A stretch of DNA of 64,000 nt. Source: Salvator merianae (taxonomy: Eukaryota > Chordata > Lepidosauria > Squamata > Teiidae). The notes under the pieces were generated by a model that worked only from the letters and a program-made list of their open reading frames with translations, had not been told where the DNA came from and ran no database searches. A program made the position numbers and the translations under genes. The stretch is from assembly GCA_003586115.2 (NCBI GenBank), contig QVOM02000057.1:2800165-2864164 (forward strand), written 5' to 3'. Numbering within the stretch: position 1 is the stretch's first letter; each line of letters starts with the position of its first letter. Of this stretch, positions 9,505-20,739 are shown piece after piece.

Positions 9505-9756
9505 TCAGTAGCCACCACAGCCACAGCAGCCAGAGCTCCTTTTATTGGATGAAATGCAGTAGATCTGGGGAGAGCAGTTACCACCACCACAACCACAGCC
9601 ACAACCACAGCAGCAGGGGCGGCAGCAGCCGCAGCAGCAGGGGCAGCAGCAGCCACAGCCACAACAACCCCCACAGCCGCCACTGTTACAAGGGATGCAG
9701 CAGATAATCGTGTTTCCACCTGAAGAGGAAGAACCACAGCAGTCACACCAGCCCAT
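9505..9756 (-). CDS. Family B copy 2 (B2): Cys/Gly-rich EDC protein, 83 aa
   Basis: Starts MGWCDCCGSSSSGGNTIICC. The middle carries Gly/Cys and CCCPCCC-type blocks (residues 28-59) that resemble family A. The tail is PQIYCISSNKR then SGCCGCGGY. About 35% is Cys (29 of 83 by my count). The ATG is chosen because it lies 20 bases after acceptor CCTTCCAG (exon 2 from 9777); an upstream in-frame ATG is intronic. Intron 9778-10979, polyadenylation signal 9193-9198. The CCCPCCC insert is a bridge between families A and B, and their promoters and UTRs are also related. MGWC also starts gene C. The likely role, inferred, is a disulphide-linked corneous protein. Confidence 0.87.
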   Translation of the reverse strand: MGWCDCCGSSSSGGNTIICCIPCNSGGCGGCCGCGCCCPCCCGCCRPCCCGCGCGCGGGNCSPQIYCISSNKRSSGCCGCGGY

Positions 9757-10979
9757 CTTTGCGAATTGAAGGCAAACCTGGAAGGGAAAAGAGAGACACA
9801 GGATAGGTATAGCTATTCTTCCTTTTCTTGGGAAAGGGGTCATATTTAATATTATTTTAATATAATTGTTTCATTTTAATAAAAATACAATTTCTTTAGG
9901 AAAGAAAAAAGAAAAAATCCAATTTCCTGAGACTAAATACATTTCAGACTCAGTTTTCCCTTCACATATGACATTTGAGCAGATCTTCAATCTCAGTTCT
10001 CTAAACTGTATGCTAAATATTTTTTATGGAGAGTCTCAAAGAAAGGAAAAAAAAGAAAAGAACTTGGTTACTATAAATCCCATAGGCAGAATCCACATGG
10101 GTGTTTGCCTCCCCTACAAATGTCTAAGCTTTCAATCCCCGCTCCAAAGTTTCAGACCAGAGTCATTTAGCAAAGTGGAATTCAGCCATTTTCTGTGCTT
10201 CACTGAATGGCTGAGGGCAGAGGGTGGCAGACAGAGATCACCAAAAGCACTGCTGTCCATCCACACAGCTACAACAACACTAGAGGATGGCAGAAGGGTC
10301 CTCAGATTGCTTTCTCACACTCTGCTCATAAAGTACCATTGATGACACTCTCTGCCCTATCTCCTAAAGTGGAGATAGAACAACCACTTTAGGCTCCTCC
10401 ATGGCACTGTGGTGCTGTGCAGATCTTCTCATAGTGAAGGAGTAGCCTGGCCCTTCAAAATGCTGCAAAATATTAGTGAAGCTTGAAAAATCTGTACAAT
10501 GCTTGAAAAAAGGTTTCTATCACACTGGCTGAATACACACGCAGATGCTTATCAGCTCAGAAACCACATACTGGTGTTCCCCTCCCACCTCTAATCCACA
10601 TTAAGCACTAGAAAATGTACTTCCAAGGTGAAATTTCTGGACTTTACCATGGATCAGAGGTGGGATGGGAACCCAAGTTGCGTCATGCTACCACCACTTC
10701 GGAGCCACTGTTTTAATACACATGGCTGAAGTCTATTTCTCTTAGCACAAATCTGAGGGCCTTATTCCAGATTCTATCCCACAAAAGGGACCTGCCATCC
10801 ACATGCCCAGACATAATCTGTACCAGTATGTGAGGGCAGGTCCTTATTCCAGGATATAATCCAGAATAAGGCCCAATGCAGAAAGCAAAGGAATTCTTCC
10901 GGTAGTCAAAAGAAGCTAAATTGGGCTAGCTGATGAGAACATAGATGTGGTAAGCAGCAGAATAATTGAAGTTGCTTAC

Positions 10980-11084
10980 CTTACTGTGTTGGAGAGGCTG
11001 AAGTCTGAGATGACTGAATGAAGAGATCTGGAGCAGTAGGCCTTTTATATAGGTCCATACGTCATTTCCAGAGGAAATGAGAAC
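10980..11084 (-). promoter_or_regulatory. B2 promoter and non-coding exon 1
   Basis: Reading minus: the conserved element TTTCCAGAGGAAATGAG at about 11065-11081, TATATAAAAGG at 11041-11051, and exon 1 ending at 10980 before donor GTAAGC (10974-10979). Confidence 0.82.
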
Positions 11085-11339
11085 AGTAAAGCCTTCATCA
11101 GCCCTCTAATAATCCCTCCTCAGCGGGATGATGCACCATTTTCTTCCACATAACCCTTTACTTGTCTTGTCCTTACCACTTCAACTCTGGGTCTACAGTG
11201 CATTATTAAACCTAATAACAATGTGATCTGAACATCTGTCTAGAGGACATTTAGAGAGTTGTGGAGAAGAAACCCTCTATCGGCAGGCAGCCATCATGGA
11301 ATCGTTCAACATGAGGTCATTCTTGTTAATTAATGCTTT

Positions 11340-12360
11340 CTGATGAGTCAATGTTCCCTTGGTCAATACTGTCCAGTTCTGTACATAGACAAATAATACA
11401 GATTCCAGTATGGTCATTTAGATCCAAATCGTAACATATATAGATGAGTAAGTACATTGTTTGAGTATTTACATAGAAATACTACATAGAAAGCCAGAAG
11501 CACTCAGGGTCACATTGAGAAATACTTGCATGTGCCACATATGGATTCTTTCAACCCCATCAAATTTCAATGCCTGTATCCACACAGATGGAAGACAACA
11601 TCTGGTGAAGGCCTGTCTTCATGCCAATGGGACCCCCAGGTACACAGTGCACCTCCAAGGACCAACAAGTACAAAACAGAAGGAATACCTCTGAGGGTGT
11701 TGTCCACTCTAAGGCATTTATCCCACTGCTCTCAAGATAGACAGCAGCTGCATGAACAACCTATCTCCACCACATTTGCCACGGCCATATTTTGAGATGT
11801 GCCAAAAATGGCTGACTTTTGGGACCAATTCTGGCGTATCTCAAAATTCGGCTGTACAATCACTTCAAAGCTGGTAGAACTTTCATTCCCTTGCTTTGGA
11901 GTTAACAAGGGTGTGAAGTTCATGGCTGCAAGATTCCACGCGCCCTCCAGGGGTTAAACTCCCCCATGCAGTCAATGTGTCAGTTCCAGATACTTCCAGA
12001 TGTGCCACTGGCCACCATTGCAGACATCATTAATCATCAAAGGCGATTAAAAGCTATAGGGATATAATGAGACAAAATTCACTTTAGTCCTATGTTCATA
12101 ATCATGATGATCTTTGGGGCATGTTGACTCCACGTCATGCAAGCCAGCACACTTCGTGGAATGCAGGTTCTAAGTACATCCTAGAGTAATAAATGAATTA
12201 TAGTGCTCTTTGAAGGAAGTAACCTTTAGTCATCCAGGGCTAGAAAATATTTTGTTTTGGTGGCAAGGGCAGAGATGTCACTGTGGCAGGTAACCTCTTA
12301 GGCAGCAAATAAGGAATTGTCCATTGTTCACCCATGTCTCACAGACTTTCACAAAGAAGG
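11340..12360. other. Intergenic, no gene seen
   Basis: Sequence upstream of B2. No spliced EDC pattern or recognised mobile element; the short open frames at 11461-11795 show no family features. Confidence 0.4.
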
Positions 12361-12361
12361 A

Positions 12362-12830
12362 AACATAAGAAGATAAGAAAACTCTGCTGGATCAGGCCAC
12401 AGCCCATCTAGTCCAACATCCTGTCTCCCACAGTGACCCACCACTTGCTTCTGGGCATCTCAAGCAGAAGAAAAAGGCAAAACATTCACCTGCTTTGTGT
12501 TCCCTGCAGATGGCCTTTAGAAGCATCCTGTCTGTCTCTCCACCCTAGAGGTGATACCTAGGCAACCAGTCTAGTAGCCATTAATACACCTGTCCTCTAT
12601 TAATTTGTCAAGACTTTTCTTAAAGTCATCCAGGCTAATAGCCATCACCACCTTTTCTTGTAACAAATTCCATAGACCAATGACTTATCAAGTGAAAAAG
12701 TACTTCCCTTTCTCAAGTCCTAATTTTCTTGCCAATCAGCTTCATAGAATGACCCCTTCACCAAGTCTATGATTTCCATGTTGAGATGCAGTGGCCAAAA
12801 CTGCACAAAAAGTTTCTGATATGATCACAT
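12362..12830 (-). mobile_element. L2/CR1-type LINE 3' fragment
   Basis: Antisense copy of a repeat whose sense 3' end reads GGCCTGATCCAGCAGGGCTC followed by CTTATGTTCTTATG. It occurs at least ten times in the window. Assignment to the L2/CR1 clade is from memory of reptile repeats and is tentative. Confidence 0.55.
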
Positions 12831-13445
12831 CATTGATTAATATAAGGCTATTACAGTATTATCATCTCTGTTTTCATACTATTTTTTTTATTATTCCTAA
12901 CATGCTATTAGCTTTTTTTAAAAAAAATAGTGGATGCACATCATGTTGATCCTTTCATCAAATTGTCTACCATTACCAGATAGATCTGAAAGTTGTCGAA
13001 TTTTTTTTAAAAAAAAATAATAATAATACAAAATTCAGATGAATTTTGAATTTCTATGAAAATTCCTTCTTACTCTTATAAAGTGGACCACACTCCAAAA
13101 TCATAAAACACACTAACACTTTTGAATTTTTGTTAAAACAAATCAACCTTATTCAAGCTTAATTTGAATTTTATTTTCATCCCCATGTAAGGGCGTTCTG
13201 GTGAAATTGATGGGTGCAGTTTTTGCTCCTTATATGTAGTTTCTTAGCTCACAGTTTTGGGGACACGTGGTTGAAGAATTGGTGAATGTCTTCCTTGTGT
13301 AAAGCTATAGAGTTTCCCTTGTACATAGTTTGTTGCAAAAGCACTCAAGTCTGAGAGAAAGCTGCTTTTGACCCATTAGCCATTGTGAATAGGTAATGGA
13401 CGGTGATCACATTCCAGCCCTTTCCTCATGGGACTTTATTCCTTG

Positions 13446-13716
13446 TGAGCCAGTTTGGCCTTGTGGTTAGTGTGTCAGACTCTTATCTGGAACTCTCCTG
13501 GTTCGAGTCTGCACTCTGCATGAAGCTAGCTGGGTGACCATGGGCTCATCACAGCTCTGTTCTTGAGTTCTCACAGCCCTACCTACCTCACAAGGTGTCT
13601 GTTGTGGGGAGAAGAACTGAAGGTTTGTCAGCCGCTTTGAGTCCCTTTGGGTGAGAAAAGCGGGGTACAAAAACCAACTCCTCTTCTTCTTCTTCTTCTT
13701 CTTCTTCTTCTTCTTC
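13446..13716 (+). mobile_element. tRNA-derived SINE with (CTT)n tail
   Basis: The tRNA-like head has A-box-like TGGTTAGTGTG and B-box-like GGTTCGAGTCT. The body ends CCGCTTTGAGTCCC ... AAAGCGGGGTACAAAAACC and a (CTT)n tail. The same 3' region appears in antisense at 59.4 and 62.8 kb. It resembles squamate (Sauria-type) SINEs. Confidence 0.75.
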
Positions 13717-13784
13717 CCTCTCCCCACATGGACACAGTATAGGAGAAGTCCCTTCCCCCCATAATAGATCATTTGCATGGTTGA

Positions 13785-14030
13785 AGTGCTAGAGTGGGAT
13801 AGGGCACCCAGAATGGCACTCAATCCCACTAATCCGGTAGACCTCGATGACAAGCTGTATCAGTGTACCATGCACTGTGATCCAGAACAGGGGGCCATGT
13901 GTAGAAAGCACACTGTTCATATTCCAGTATACAGGGGTGCATTTCAGCAGGGAGACAGGTAGGGCTGCCAAACTGGGGGCCACAGGAAATCTGAAGGCTA
14001 GCAACCTTAGTTCCTGGCTTTCTAAGTCTC
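13785..14030 (+). repeat. Dispersed repeat, unknown family, copy 1 of 3
   Basis: Begins GTGGGATAGGGCACCC and contains CGGTAGACCT. Related copies are at about 43,655-43,985 and 47,655-47,870. No coding features; possibly a DNA-element remnant. Confidence 0.5.
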
Positions 14031-14460
14031 TACTGCCAGCTGTCCCAATGCGGACAGTATGGGGCAGGTTGTGTGTCCTCAGCCAGGGTGTCCCACCAGC
14101 ACCATCAGCTTCTTCCTCCTGCCCCACTGAATCCTTCAAATTCTCTCCTCCTTACAATCCTGCTTCCTATCATTTTCAGCTTCCCCCTCCTCTACCCTTT
14201 TGAAACTTTCCCTTTGTCGCCATCACACCTCTTCTTCAGTTTTCTGGCCAGTCATTTCTTCTTTAAGTTGCTTTTTTGAGACGTTCTTCACTTGAGTCCC
14301 AGCCACATGCACAATGTCTCACCACCTCTGAGAGGTAGACCTCTATTCCGTTCTATTCACTGGCCCAACTCAGCACCCCAAAACCTGCACATACAGAGAT
14401 CTGGACACACACAAAGTGCCATACGATGCCAACTGAGCTATATACATCAATATGTATAGA

Positions 14461-14466
14461 TTTATT
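14461..14466 (-). terminator. Polyadenylation signal of B3
   Basis: TTTATT on plus (AATAAA on minus), in the family B 3' UTR block. Confidence 0.8.
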
Positions 14467-14776
14467 TCAGCAGGAGTTTGAAGCAAAGTACAATTTGGTT
14501 GGTCAGAACAGAAGCATGATCTTTTTGCCTTCTTTCATGAGCACTGCTTGGAAGGAAAGAATCTGGAAGAATTTCCACCAGTTGGAGGAAATTAGATGCA
14601 CAGAAAAGAGAGGGGAGAGAGAACATAGACATTCATATCAGAAGCAAGAAGCAATGTTCTTCTTTGAGGGGCTCCACTTATCCAAATCCATCCAAGGGGC
14701 CTTCAAAGGAGATGTGGGTTGTGATTCAGACAGGGGAGTCATTCCTGTTGCTCTAGGAGGAATCTTCCCAGGGTCC

Positions 14777-15052
14777 TCAGTAGCCACCACAGCCGCAGCA
14801 GCCAGAGTTGCCTCTATTGGATGAGATGCAGTAGACCTGAGGACCACAGCCGCAGCCACAACCACCACCACCACTGTTCATGGGAGTGATGCAGCGGACA
14901 GAACTGCCCGAATCACAATTGCTGGGGGAGATGACATAGGGTGCACCACAACCACCGCAGCCTCCGCAGCCACCGCAGCCACCACAGCCACAGCAGATTA
15001 TCGTGGTTCCACGTGAGGAGGAGCCACCACAGCAGTTACACATACCCATCAT
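14777..15052 (-). CDS. Family B copy 3 (B3): Gly/Cys-rich EDC protein, 91 aa
   Basis: Starts MMGMCNCCGGSSSRGTTIICC. A GCGGCGGCGG block at about residues 22-36 is followed by a segment unique to this copy (about residues 37-60, with YVISPSNCDSG and VRCITPMNSG), then (GC)n and the family tail PQVYCISSNRG, SGCCGCGGY. The start lies 16 bases after acceptor TCTTTCAG (exon 2 from 15068). A second ATG at 15049 could also serve. Intron 15069-15832, polyadenylation signal 14461-14466. The flanks on both sides are paralogous to those of B1 and B2, so the duplicated unit was a whole gene of about 2 kb. Glycine dominates more here than in B1 or B2. Role inferred as a corneous-layer structural protein. 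Confidence 0.87.
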   Translation of the reverse strand: MMGMCNCCGGSSSRGTTIICCGCGGCGGCGGCGGCGAPYVISPSNCDSGSSVRCITPMNSGGGGCGCGCGPQVYCISSNRGNSGCCGCGGY

Positions 15053-15832
15053 GGTGAATGGAGGACGGCTGAAAGACAGGAGAGAGATTCAGAACATAAA
15101 GAGCAAAAACACAACTCGGTGCCCAGGAAGAGACCCACTTCCAGCACAACTTCTGGGTGCCCAGTAAAATGGCACCAGAGTTGGTGGACTGGACCACGGC
15201 CTACATGCTGTCCACATGCAGCTGGCTGGTCCAGTATTCTTGTTAGGAAGCCCCATGGACAGCTTGTAAGTAGTCTATGGTTGGAGCGAGATATGGGACC
15301 TTTATTACACTGTAGTCCACTCCATAGCTCTTTCTAGTGTGGACAAGAGTTCTTTTGGGGACCATGGCATCTGGTAGACCACTCCATTTCCACACCATAA
15401 TGCAGACAGAAGGGCCTAACAGATCTCTTGGGCTGGTCCAAAAACTGGGCCTAAGTATCTAGTAGAACACTTCTCATGTTCTTTCTTTTAAACTTGACAT
15501 CAAGCCACAATGGACTAATAGTGGAACTTGGAATGATCAAAGTCAAGACAGAAATCACAAAGCCTGATACTACATCATCATCATCATACACAGAAGATGA
15601 GAGAGAGAGAGAGGCAAAACCCAACACTTTGAAAAATTGAAAGCCAGATTCCTAAACGTCAGCAGTGTTAGCACCAAACTCTCTTGAGCTGGGAGCTCTA
15701 TCAGTAATATGCTGCCACCAAGAAGTGCCTTCTTCTGCTTCCATCCTGCCCTCATATGACCATGGAGTGACTTGTAGAAAGGTTTCAACTAAAGGACTTA
15801 GATCACATCCGAATAAATAGAATGCAACTTAC

Positions 15833-15940
15833 TTGGTTCAGCAGTAAGTGGACGGTTGTAAGTCTGGGGTGATTGTTCAAAGAGGCGGAGTTGGGGACCT
15901 TTTATAAAGCTTCCCGTCTTGTTTTCAGAGGAAATGAAGC
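15833..15940 (-). promoter_or_regulatory. B3 promoter and non-coding exon 1
   Basis: Reading minus: the conserved element TTTTCAGAGGAAATGAAG (about 15,922-15,939), TATAAAA at 15900-15906, then exon 1 to 15833 before donor GTAAGT (15827-15832). Confidence 0.8.
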
Positions 15941-16199
15941 ATGTCCTGATAGCAGCAAAACCTTCATTAGCTCTGAAAGAATGCTACCCTTTTCAGAAGA
16001 CGCACCATATTCTTGGATTCAACCATCAACTAAGGTCACGCTGACCAATTCAGCCCTACATATTAAAGTGCATGATTAAAGCTAATAACAGTGTGGTTCC
16101 CCATCCCTGACCACAGGGCACTGAGAAAATCATGAACAGGAATGTTTCTATTCATAGATGGGCATCCTGAAATCATTTGAGTGTGTGTTATACTGATAC

Positions 16200-18080
16200 A
16201 TTGGCTTCAGAGTTAGTCTCTTTAGTTAACAGAAATGCTATGGAATGATACATTTACCCACATTCCTCATCGAAAACAAAGAACACAACACAGACACACA
16301 CATGCATTTCCTCTTTTCCTGACTGTGCCAGGCACATTCATGTTGATTTACACAGATATTGTGGCCTCCACCTTAGGGTCCATATTTTTTAACAATTATG
16401 GAAAAGTGGGGTTGCCTGTTGTTTCCTGTCTATCTCTAAATTCAAGGGGAAATTTGAAGGCTTTTTTCTCTGCACTGTGATGAAGGAAAATACATCTGAT
16501 TTTAATCAGAGTAGTGCAGGGAGATCTCAAAATATGTTGGATCCTATCACCAAGGGGACCTGGAAACTGAATGTAACACAGAGGCTGCCTGGGAGGTCTT
16601 TTCTGCACTTACCTGTCCATGGTCAGAATCAGATGATCTGCCATAGACAGGTCCCTTGGTTCTGACCACAGAAAGGCCTTCTCTGGAATAGCATCATCTC
16701 CATGATGGCATTGGTCTAGACCAGATCTCTCCCCAGCCTCAAGCCACGTGTGAGCTTTGAGAGCAGACTCTGAGGCCTACAAGGGTTAAGAACAAAAATT
16801 CCCAACCTCGGAGCATCCAGGGCACACATTTCAGGGAGTCATTTTGGCATGTTGGTTCAATTCAAACCATGAGAACCACTGCGAACCACCCTTGATTCAC
16901 TCTGGTTCCCTTGGTTTGTTCGGCTACCCCTTGATTCAGTTTGATGGAACTTTTTTTCCAAACTGTGGGGAGGTTCAGTTCACCTGTGAGCCATGCTAAC
17001 ATCTCAGTTTGCTGAGAACTGCAAATGAGCCGAACAATTCAGCCTGTCTCTAGTTCAAATTTGAACCAGTCAAACACTCCCCGGTTGAATCAAACTGGTT
17101 CATGTTCAATCTGGTTTGGCACGTCTCCACTAACCACTGGACCCCACCTGGTGTTACTTTCACTAAGAATGTGTTACCCATTAGAACAGACGGTGAGATG
17201 TTTCACCACACCTTGGTAACTTTAGAAGTTGAGTCCCCTTTCTCTTTCTCCTTCGTGCGTTTTTCAGTTCAGGGCTGGTAATGCATGAATCATCTACTAT
17301 GTTTAGTGGAGTGAATTTTCTGTGGGTTTGTGCTGAATTGTAGACTTGTTGTGCCTCACCTAGCTTTAGCTTCTGGAACCACTTTCTGCTCTGGTACCAC
17401 TTTCTGCTCAGTGTCTTGTCTTCCACACCTCCAGCTGCAATGGGTGCTGGTCATTGCTGCCTTTCCCATCATTCCATGACAAATGGAAGATAATAGACTC
17501 CCTAAACTTACCATTTGTTGCTTGTTGACTTCATCCTAGTAAATAAGGCAGGAAACACACAACAGTACCTCAGCTATCTCTTCTACTCAATGAGACTAAC
17601 CTGTGCCCTCCGGGGTAATTCTCAAAGGTTGTCCCTGGCCTAGGGTTACAGGGAAGAACTGCGTTGGGCTACCATGTCATTAAGCTGATGAAGCAGGTTT
17701 AATTTTCTGTGGGAGGGATGAAAACATTTAACATAAAAGGGGGTTTTAAGGTCTGAGTCAGTCTCTCACCAAAACCAGGGATGAAACGCAGAACCAGAAG
17801 CTGAAAACTAAAGTGTGAATTACCCCACTTTGGCATTCTTCTTTAATGTGTCACATCCTGGGGGAGCTGGTCAAAGAGGCTTTTAAGGTTCTTCCCAACT
17901 GGAGATCCTTCACTCCATGACTCTCCTTCACATGAACTGCCACTGTTGCAAATGGTGAGTTAGACTTTTAAGGGGGTGAAATAATATGGCTATTTTTATG
18001 GTGCCGTAGTGATAGCAGGGGCTGATACAGAAGGAAAGAATGGGAGGGGTTGGTCTCAAGGGTTTTAAAAGCGTCTTGTG
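16200..18080. other. Intergenic; possible inverted-repeat element at 16,840-17,125
   Basis: No gene recognised. 16,840-17,125 has GGTTCAATTCAAACC near its start and ATGTTCAATCTGG ... GCACGTCTCC at its end. It resembles, weakly, the GGATGTGCA-ended elements further right. The rest shows nothing I can name. Confidence 0.35.
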
Positions 18081-18084
18081 AAGC

Positions 18085-18650
18085 TGTAGGAATCATTTGG
18101 GAGACTGCAAGCAGAGCAAGGTGCATGCCCCATGTCCTGCTGGTGGGTTTCCCTTTGCAGTTGGTTGGCCCCTGGGACAGCAAACTGCTGAACTAGATGA
18201 CCCACAGGGCTGATCCTGTCGAGTATTTCTTGTGTTCTTGTGCCTCCAAAAGCCAGTCACTGGAAGACGGCAAGCAGAGTGTGCTCATGTCCTGCTGGTG
18301 GGTTTCCGTGTGTACCAGCTAGACCAGGTGGGTCATGGATCCTGTAGGACATTTCTTAAGTCCTCTTGCCTCCAGAGGTCCCTGTGCAACTGGTTGGCCA
18401 CTGTGACAGCAAACTGCCGGACCAGAAAGTCTGTGGGACCAATCCAGTAAGGTGCTTCTTATATTCTTATCATTGGCTACTAGCTCTGATGGCAGTAGGA
18501 GATGGCATGCCTGTGGAAGTCAGCTGCTGGGAGACTGCAGTCATAGCAAGCTGTGGGCTCATGTCCTGTTGGTGGGCTTCCCTTCGTAGCTGGTTGGCCA
18601 TGGGAGAGCAGACTGGATCCAATCCAGTGGGGCACTTGTTACGTTCTTAA
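18085..18650 (+). repeat. Tandem array of L2/CR1-type 3' ends
   Basis: About four degenerate units in the same orientation, each with a CATGTCCTGCTGGTGGGTTTCC-like or TTGGTTGGCC block and ending near TTCTT.TGTTCTT. Related to the repeat with the GGCCTGATCCAGCAGGGCTC end. A single further copy lies at 18,960-19,090. Confidence 0.55.
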
Positions 18651-19099
18651 ATGGAGGTCAACAGCTTTGATTACATCAAAGGAGCCTAGGTTGCAAACTG
18701 GGCTTTGCAAACTGGGCTTATAAGGCAAGGAGACAAATCAAAGAAGCTTCCTTCAGCTTGACCTTCCATGAGAGACCTTCCCTAGAATGCTCACTCTGCT
18801 TTTTGTGCCATAGCTTCTTTCCAGCCTGTGTTGCTGTTTTGTAGGAGAGCATATGAATTGTTGCCAGCAGCCCCTCTGTTTATATCAATAACATTTGCGA
18901 AACCTTTGTCCTACCCTCTAAATATGAACAAAGTAATAATAGAAGACAGTATCTCTCCAAAGGCCATCTGCTGGAAGATTGTGGTCATGACAGCATTTTG
19001 TAGACAACTCTTGTTCATAGGCTTCACTGCCTGTGCTAGTCTAGATGGGCCATTGGACTCATCCAACAGGACATTTCTTATGTCTTTATGATAGTTTAA

Positions 19100-19990
19100 C
19101 TGGTAGATGATTGGATAACAGCAGAGGAAAGTATTTAATTCTCTTGCAAATGTGAATAAAGCCAATTCACCAGTCTTAAGGCAGTACATGAAATGAAATG
19201 GGTGAAACTTCAAGGAAGTAGATAACAGGTTAGAATGGGGGGGGGGGGAACCTTCCTGACAGAAAGATCTGTCAGTCAATGGAACAGGTTACCCCATGAA
19301 GTCGTAAGTTTGCCTTCAGTAGAGGTCTTCAAGCAGAGGCTGGAATGGTCTAGGAAATCTTGCCTTAAGTAGGGGGGCACTGATAGTCTAGGAAATGGAG
19401 GCATGCCTTCTTCTTGCCTCCATAACCCAGATCTCCCTCATTGGTACGCTAATAGACCTGTTTAATCAGGTCTACCAGTGATTCAGATCATGGGCTTCTT
19501 GATCTGGGTCATGCTCCACCTAAAGCAGATGGAGTGTACCAGTGGTGGGTGGGACCTCTCTTTTCCACACTATCGTGTGCACAGTTGAGGCCCAGAGGAC
19601 TATGAGGGCTCACATTCCAGAACAAAGCAGAAAGACCCATAGTCTGGCCAATCCTCCTCCACAGTGTTATTTTACAATTCTGTACCATCACTTTGATTCA
19701 ATAATAACCTTTGATCCAACCCAATGGCTTCCAGTCTGGCAAAATGCCAAATTCATTTGTTTTCTGATATTTGTCGTTTCCCTGCCCACTTCCAGGGTAA
19801 GCACACACATGATTTCTAAGAGGCAATCTCTTTCAATCTCTTTAAGCCTCCTTAACATTAGCAAGCAGCTTCAGCTTATCAAAGATCTTTGAAACCTTGA
19901 CTGCTCAGCCTCAGCATAAATTCAGCCATGGCTTTCCTCTTGTTTAGGAAAGAGTCATTGCAGAGAATTCTGATGATGCTCCCTCGGGTT
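19100..19990. other. Intergenic; candidate exon 1 donor for gene D
   Basis: A good splice donor (CCAGG before GTAAGC) lies at 19,797. It would give a 232-base intron to the gene D acceptor. No convincing TATA box precedes it, so exon 1 of D stays unproven. Otherwise no gene is seen. Confidence 0.35.
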
Positions 19991-20052
19991 CTTATTTCAC
20001 TTCCTATGATGTTTTCTCTTCCTTTTAGTTAACCCCTCAACATCTGGGAAAG

Positions 20053-20697
20053 ATGGTTGGCTGTGCCCGCCAATGCTGTCCAAAAGGACACCTTGTAGCA
20101 GTGAAGTTAATTTGTGTCCGAAAGTTTTGTTGCACCAATCATCCCTGTCTACCCTGTTGCCACCATGGAAGAATGAATCACATTGGTGGACCGGAGAGGA
20201 TGGCCCTCAACCAGAACCAAGACTTCAAACAGAAGGATCCTGAGGGTGATATCAGTCCATCCTCTGAACATCCACAGACAACAGGCATGGTTGGCACTGA
20301 AGAGAGATCTTCAGTGGAAATGGCTGGTGATCATCTCAGTTCTTCTTCTTGTGATGAAGAAAACCCTGGAACTGGGCAGAGAGTTCACACTCAACGTGAA
20401 AATTCAGGAGAGACTCCCTCTGAATGTAGCACTTCTTTCTTTGAAGAGCAAGGAGCTGAGGACAACTCAGGAACCAGTCCTGGTGGTGGAGAAGACAGAG
20501 CATCGTCCCACGGGAATGAAAATCCCCGCAACAGTCGTGATGCATCGGAGGGCACCAGCAACAATTTACCTGCTTCCAGGGCTGTGGTGATGTCAAACCC
20601 TGTAGTGCCCTCTTATACAGCAGAGTACATGTGGTCTCCCATGCTGAAATATTGCCGCCCTGAAGAAAGATGCTTCAGAGCCATACGCTTGTTATAG
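20053..20697 (+). CDS. Gene D: EDC-type protein, Cys-rich head and Ser/Glu-rich body, 214 aa
   Basis: Exon 2 begins at 20029 after acceptor CTTCCTTTTAG; the ATG is 24 bases further, the usual EDC spacing. Residues 1-36 hold nine Cys (MVGCARQCCPKGH, KFCCTNHPCLPCC). Residues 45-175 are hydrophilic and rich in Ser, Glu, Asn and Gly, probably disordered. The C-terminus (about 180-214) is more hydrophobic/aromatic, with YMWSPMLKYCRPEERC. There is no signal peptide, membrane segment or EF hand. The polyadenylation signal AATAAA at 20715-20720 is only about 20 bases after the stop. I do not recognise the family. Context and exon layout point to a cornification protein. It is less biased than its neighbours, so codon-level selection should be testable. 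Confidence 0.75.
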   Translation: MVGCARQCCPKGHLVAVKLICVRKFCCTNHPCLPCCHHGRMNHIGGPERMALNQNQDFKQKDPEGDISPSSEHPQTTGMVGTEERSSVEMAGDHLSSSSCDEENPGTGQRVHTQRENSGETPSECSTSFFEEQGAEDNSGTSPGGGEDRASSHGNENPRNSRDASEGTSNNLPASRAVVMSNPVVPSYTAEYMWSPMLKYCRPEERCFRAIRLL

Positions 20698-20714
20698 CCC
20701 TGCATCAAATGCTA

Positions 20715-20720
20715 AATAAA
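20715..20720 (+). terminator. Polyadenylation signal of gene D
   Basis: AATAAA 18 bases after the stop codon; an unusually short 3' UTR. Confidence 0.75.
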
Positions 20721-20739
20721 TCAACTGTGTGCACTGGTG

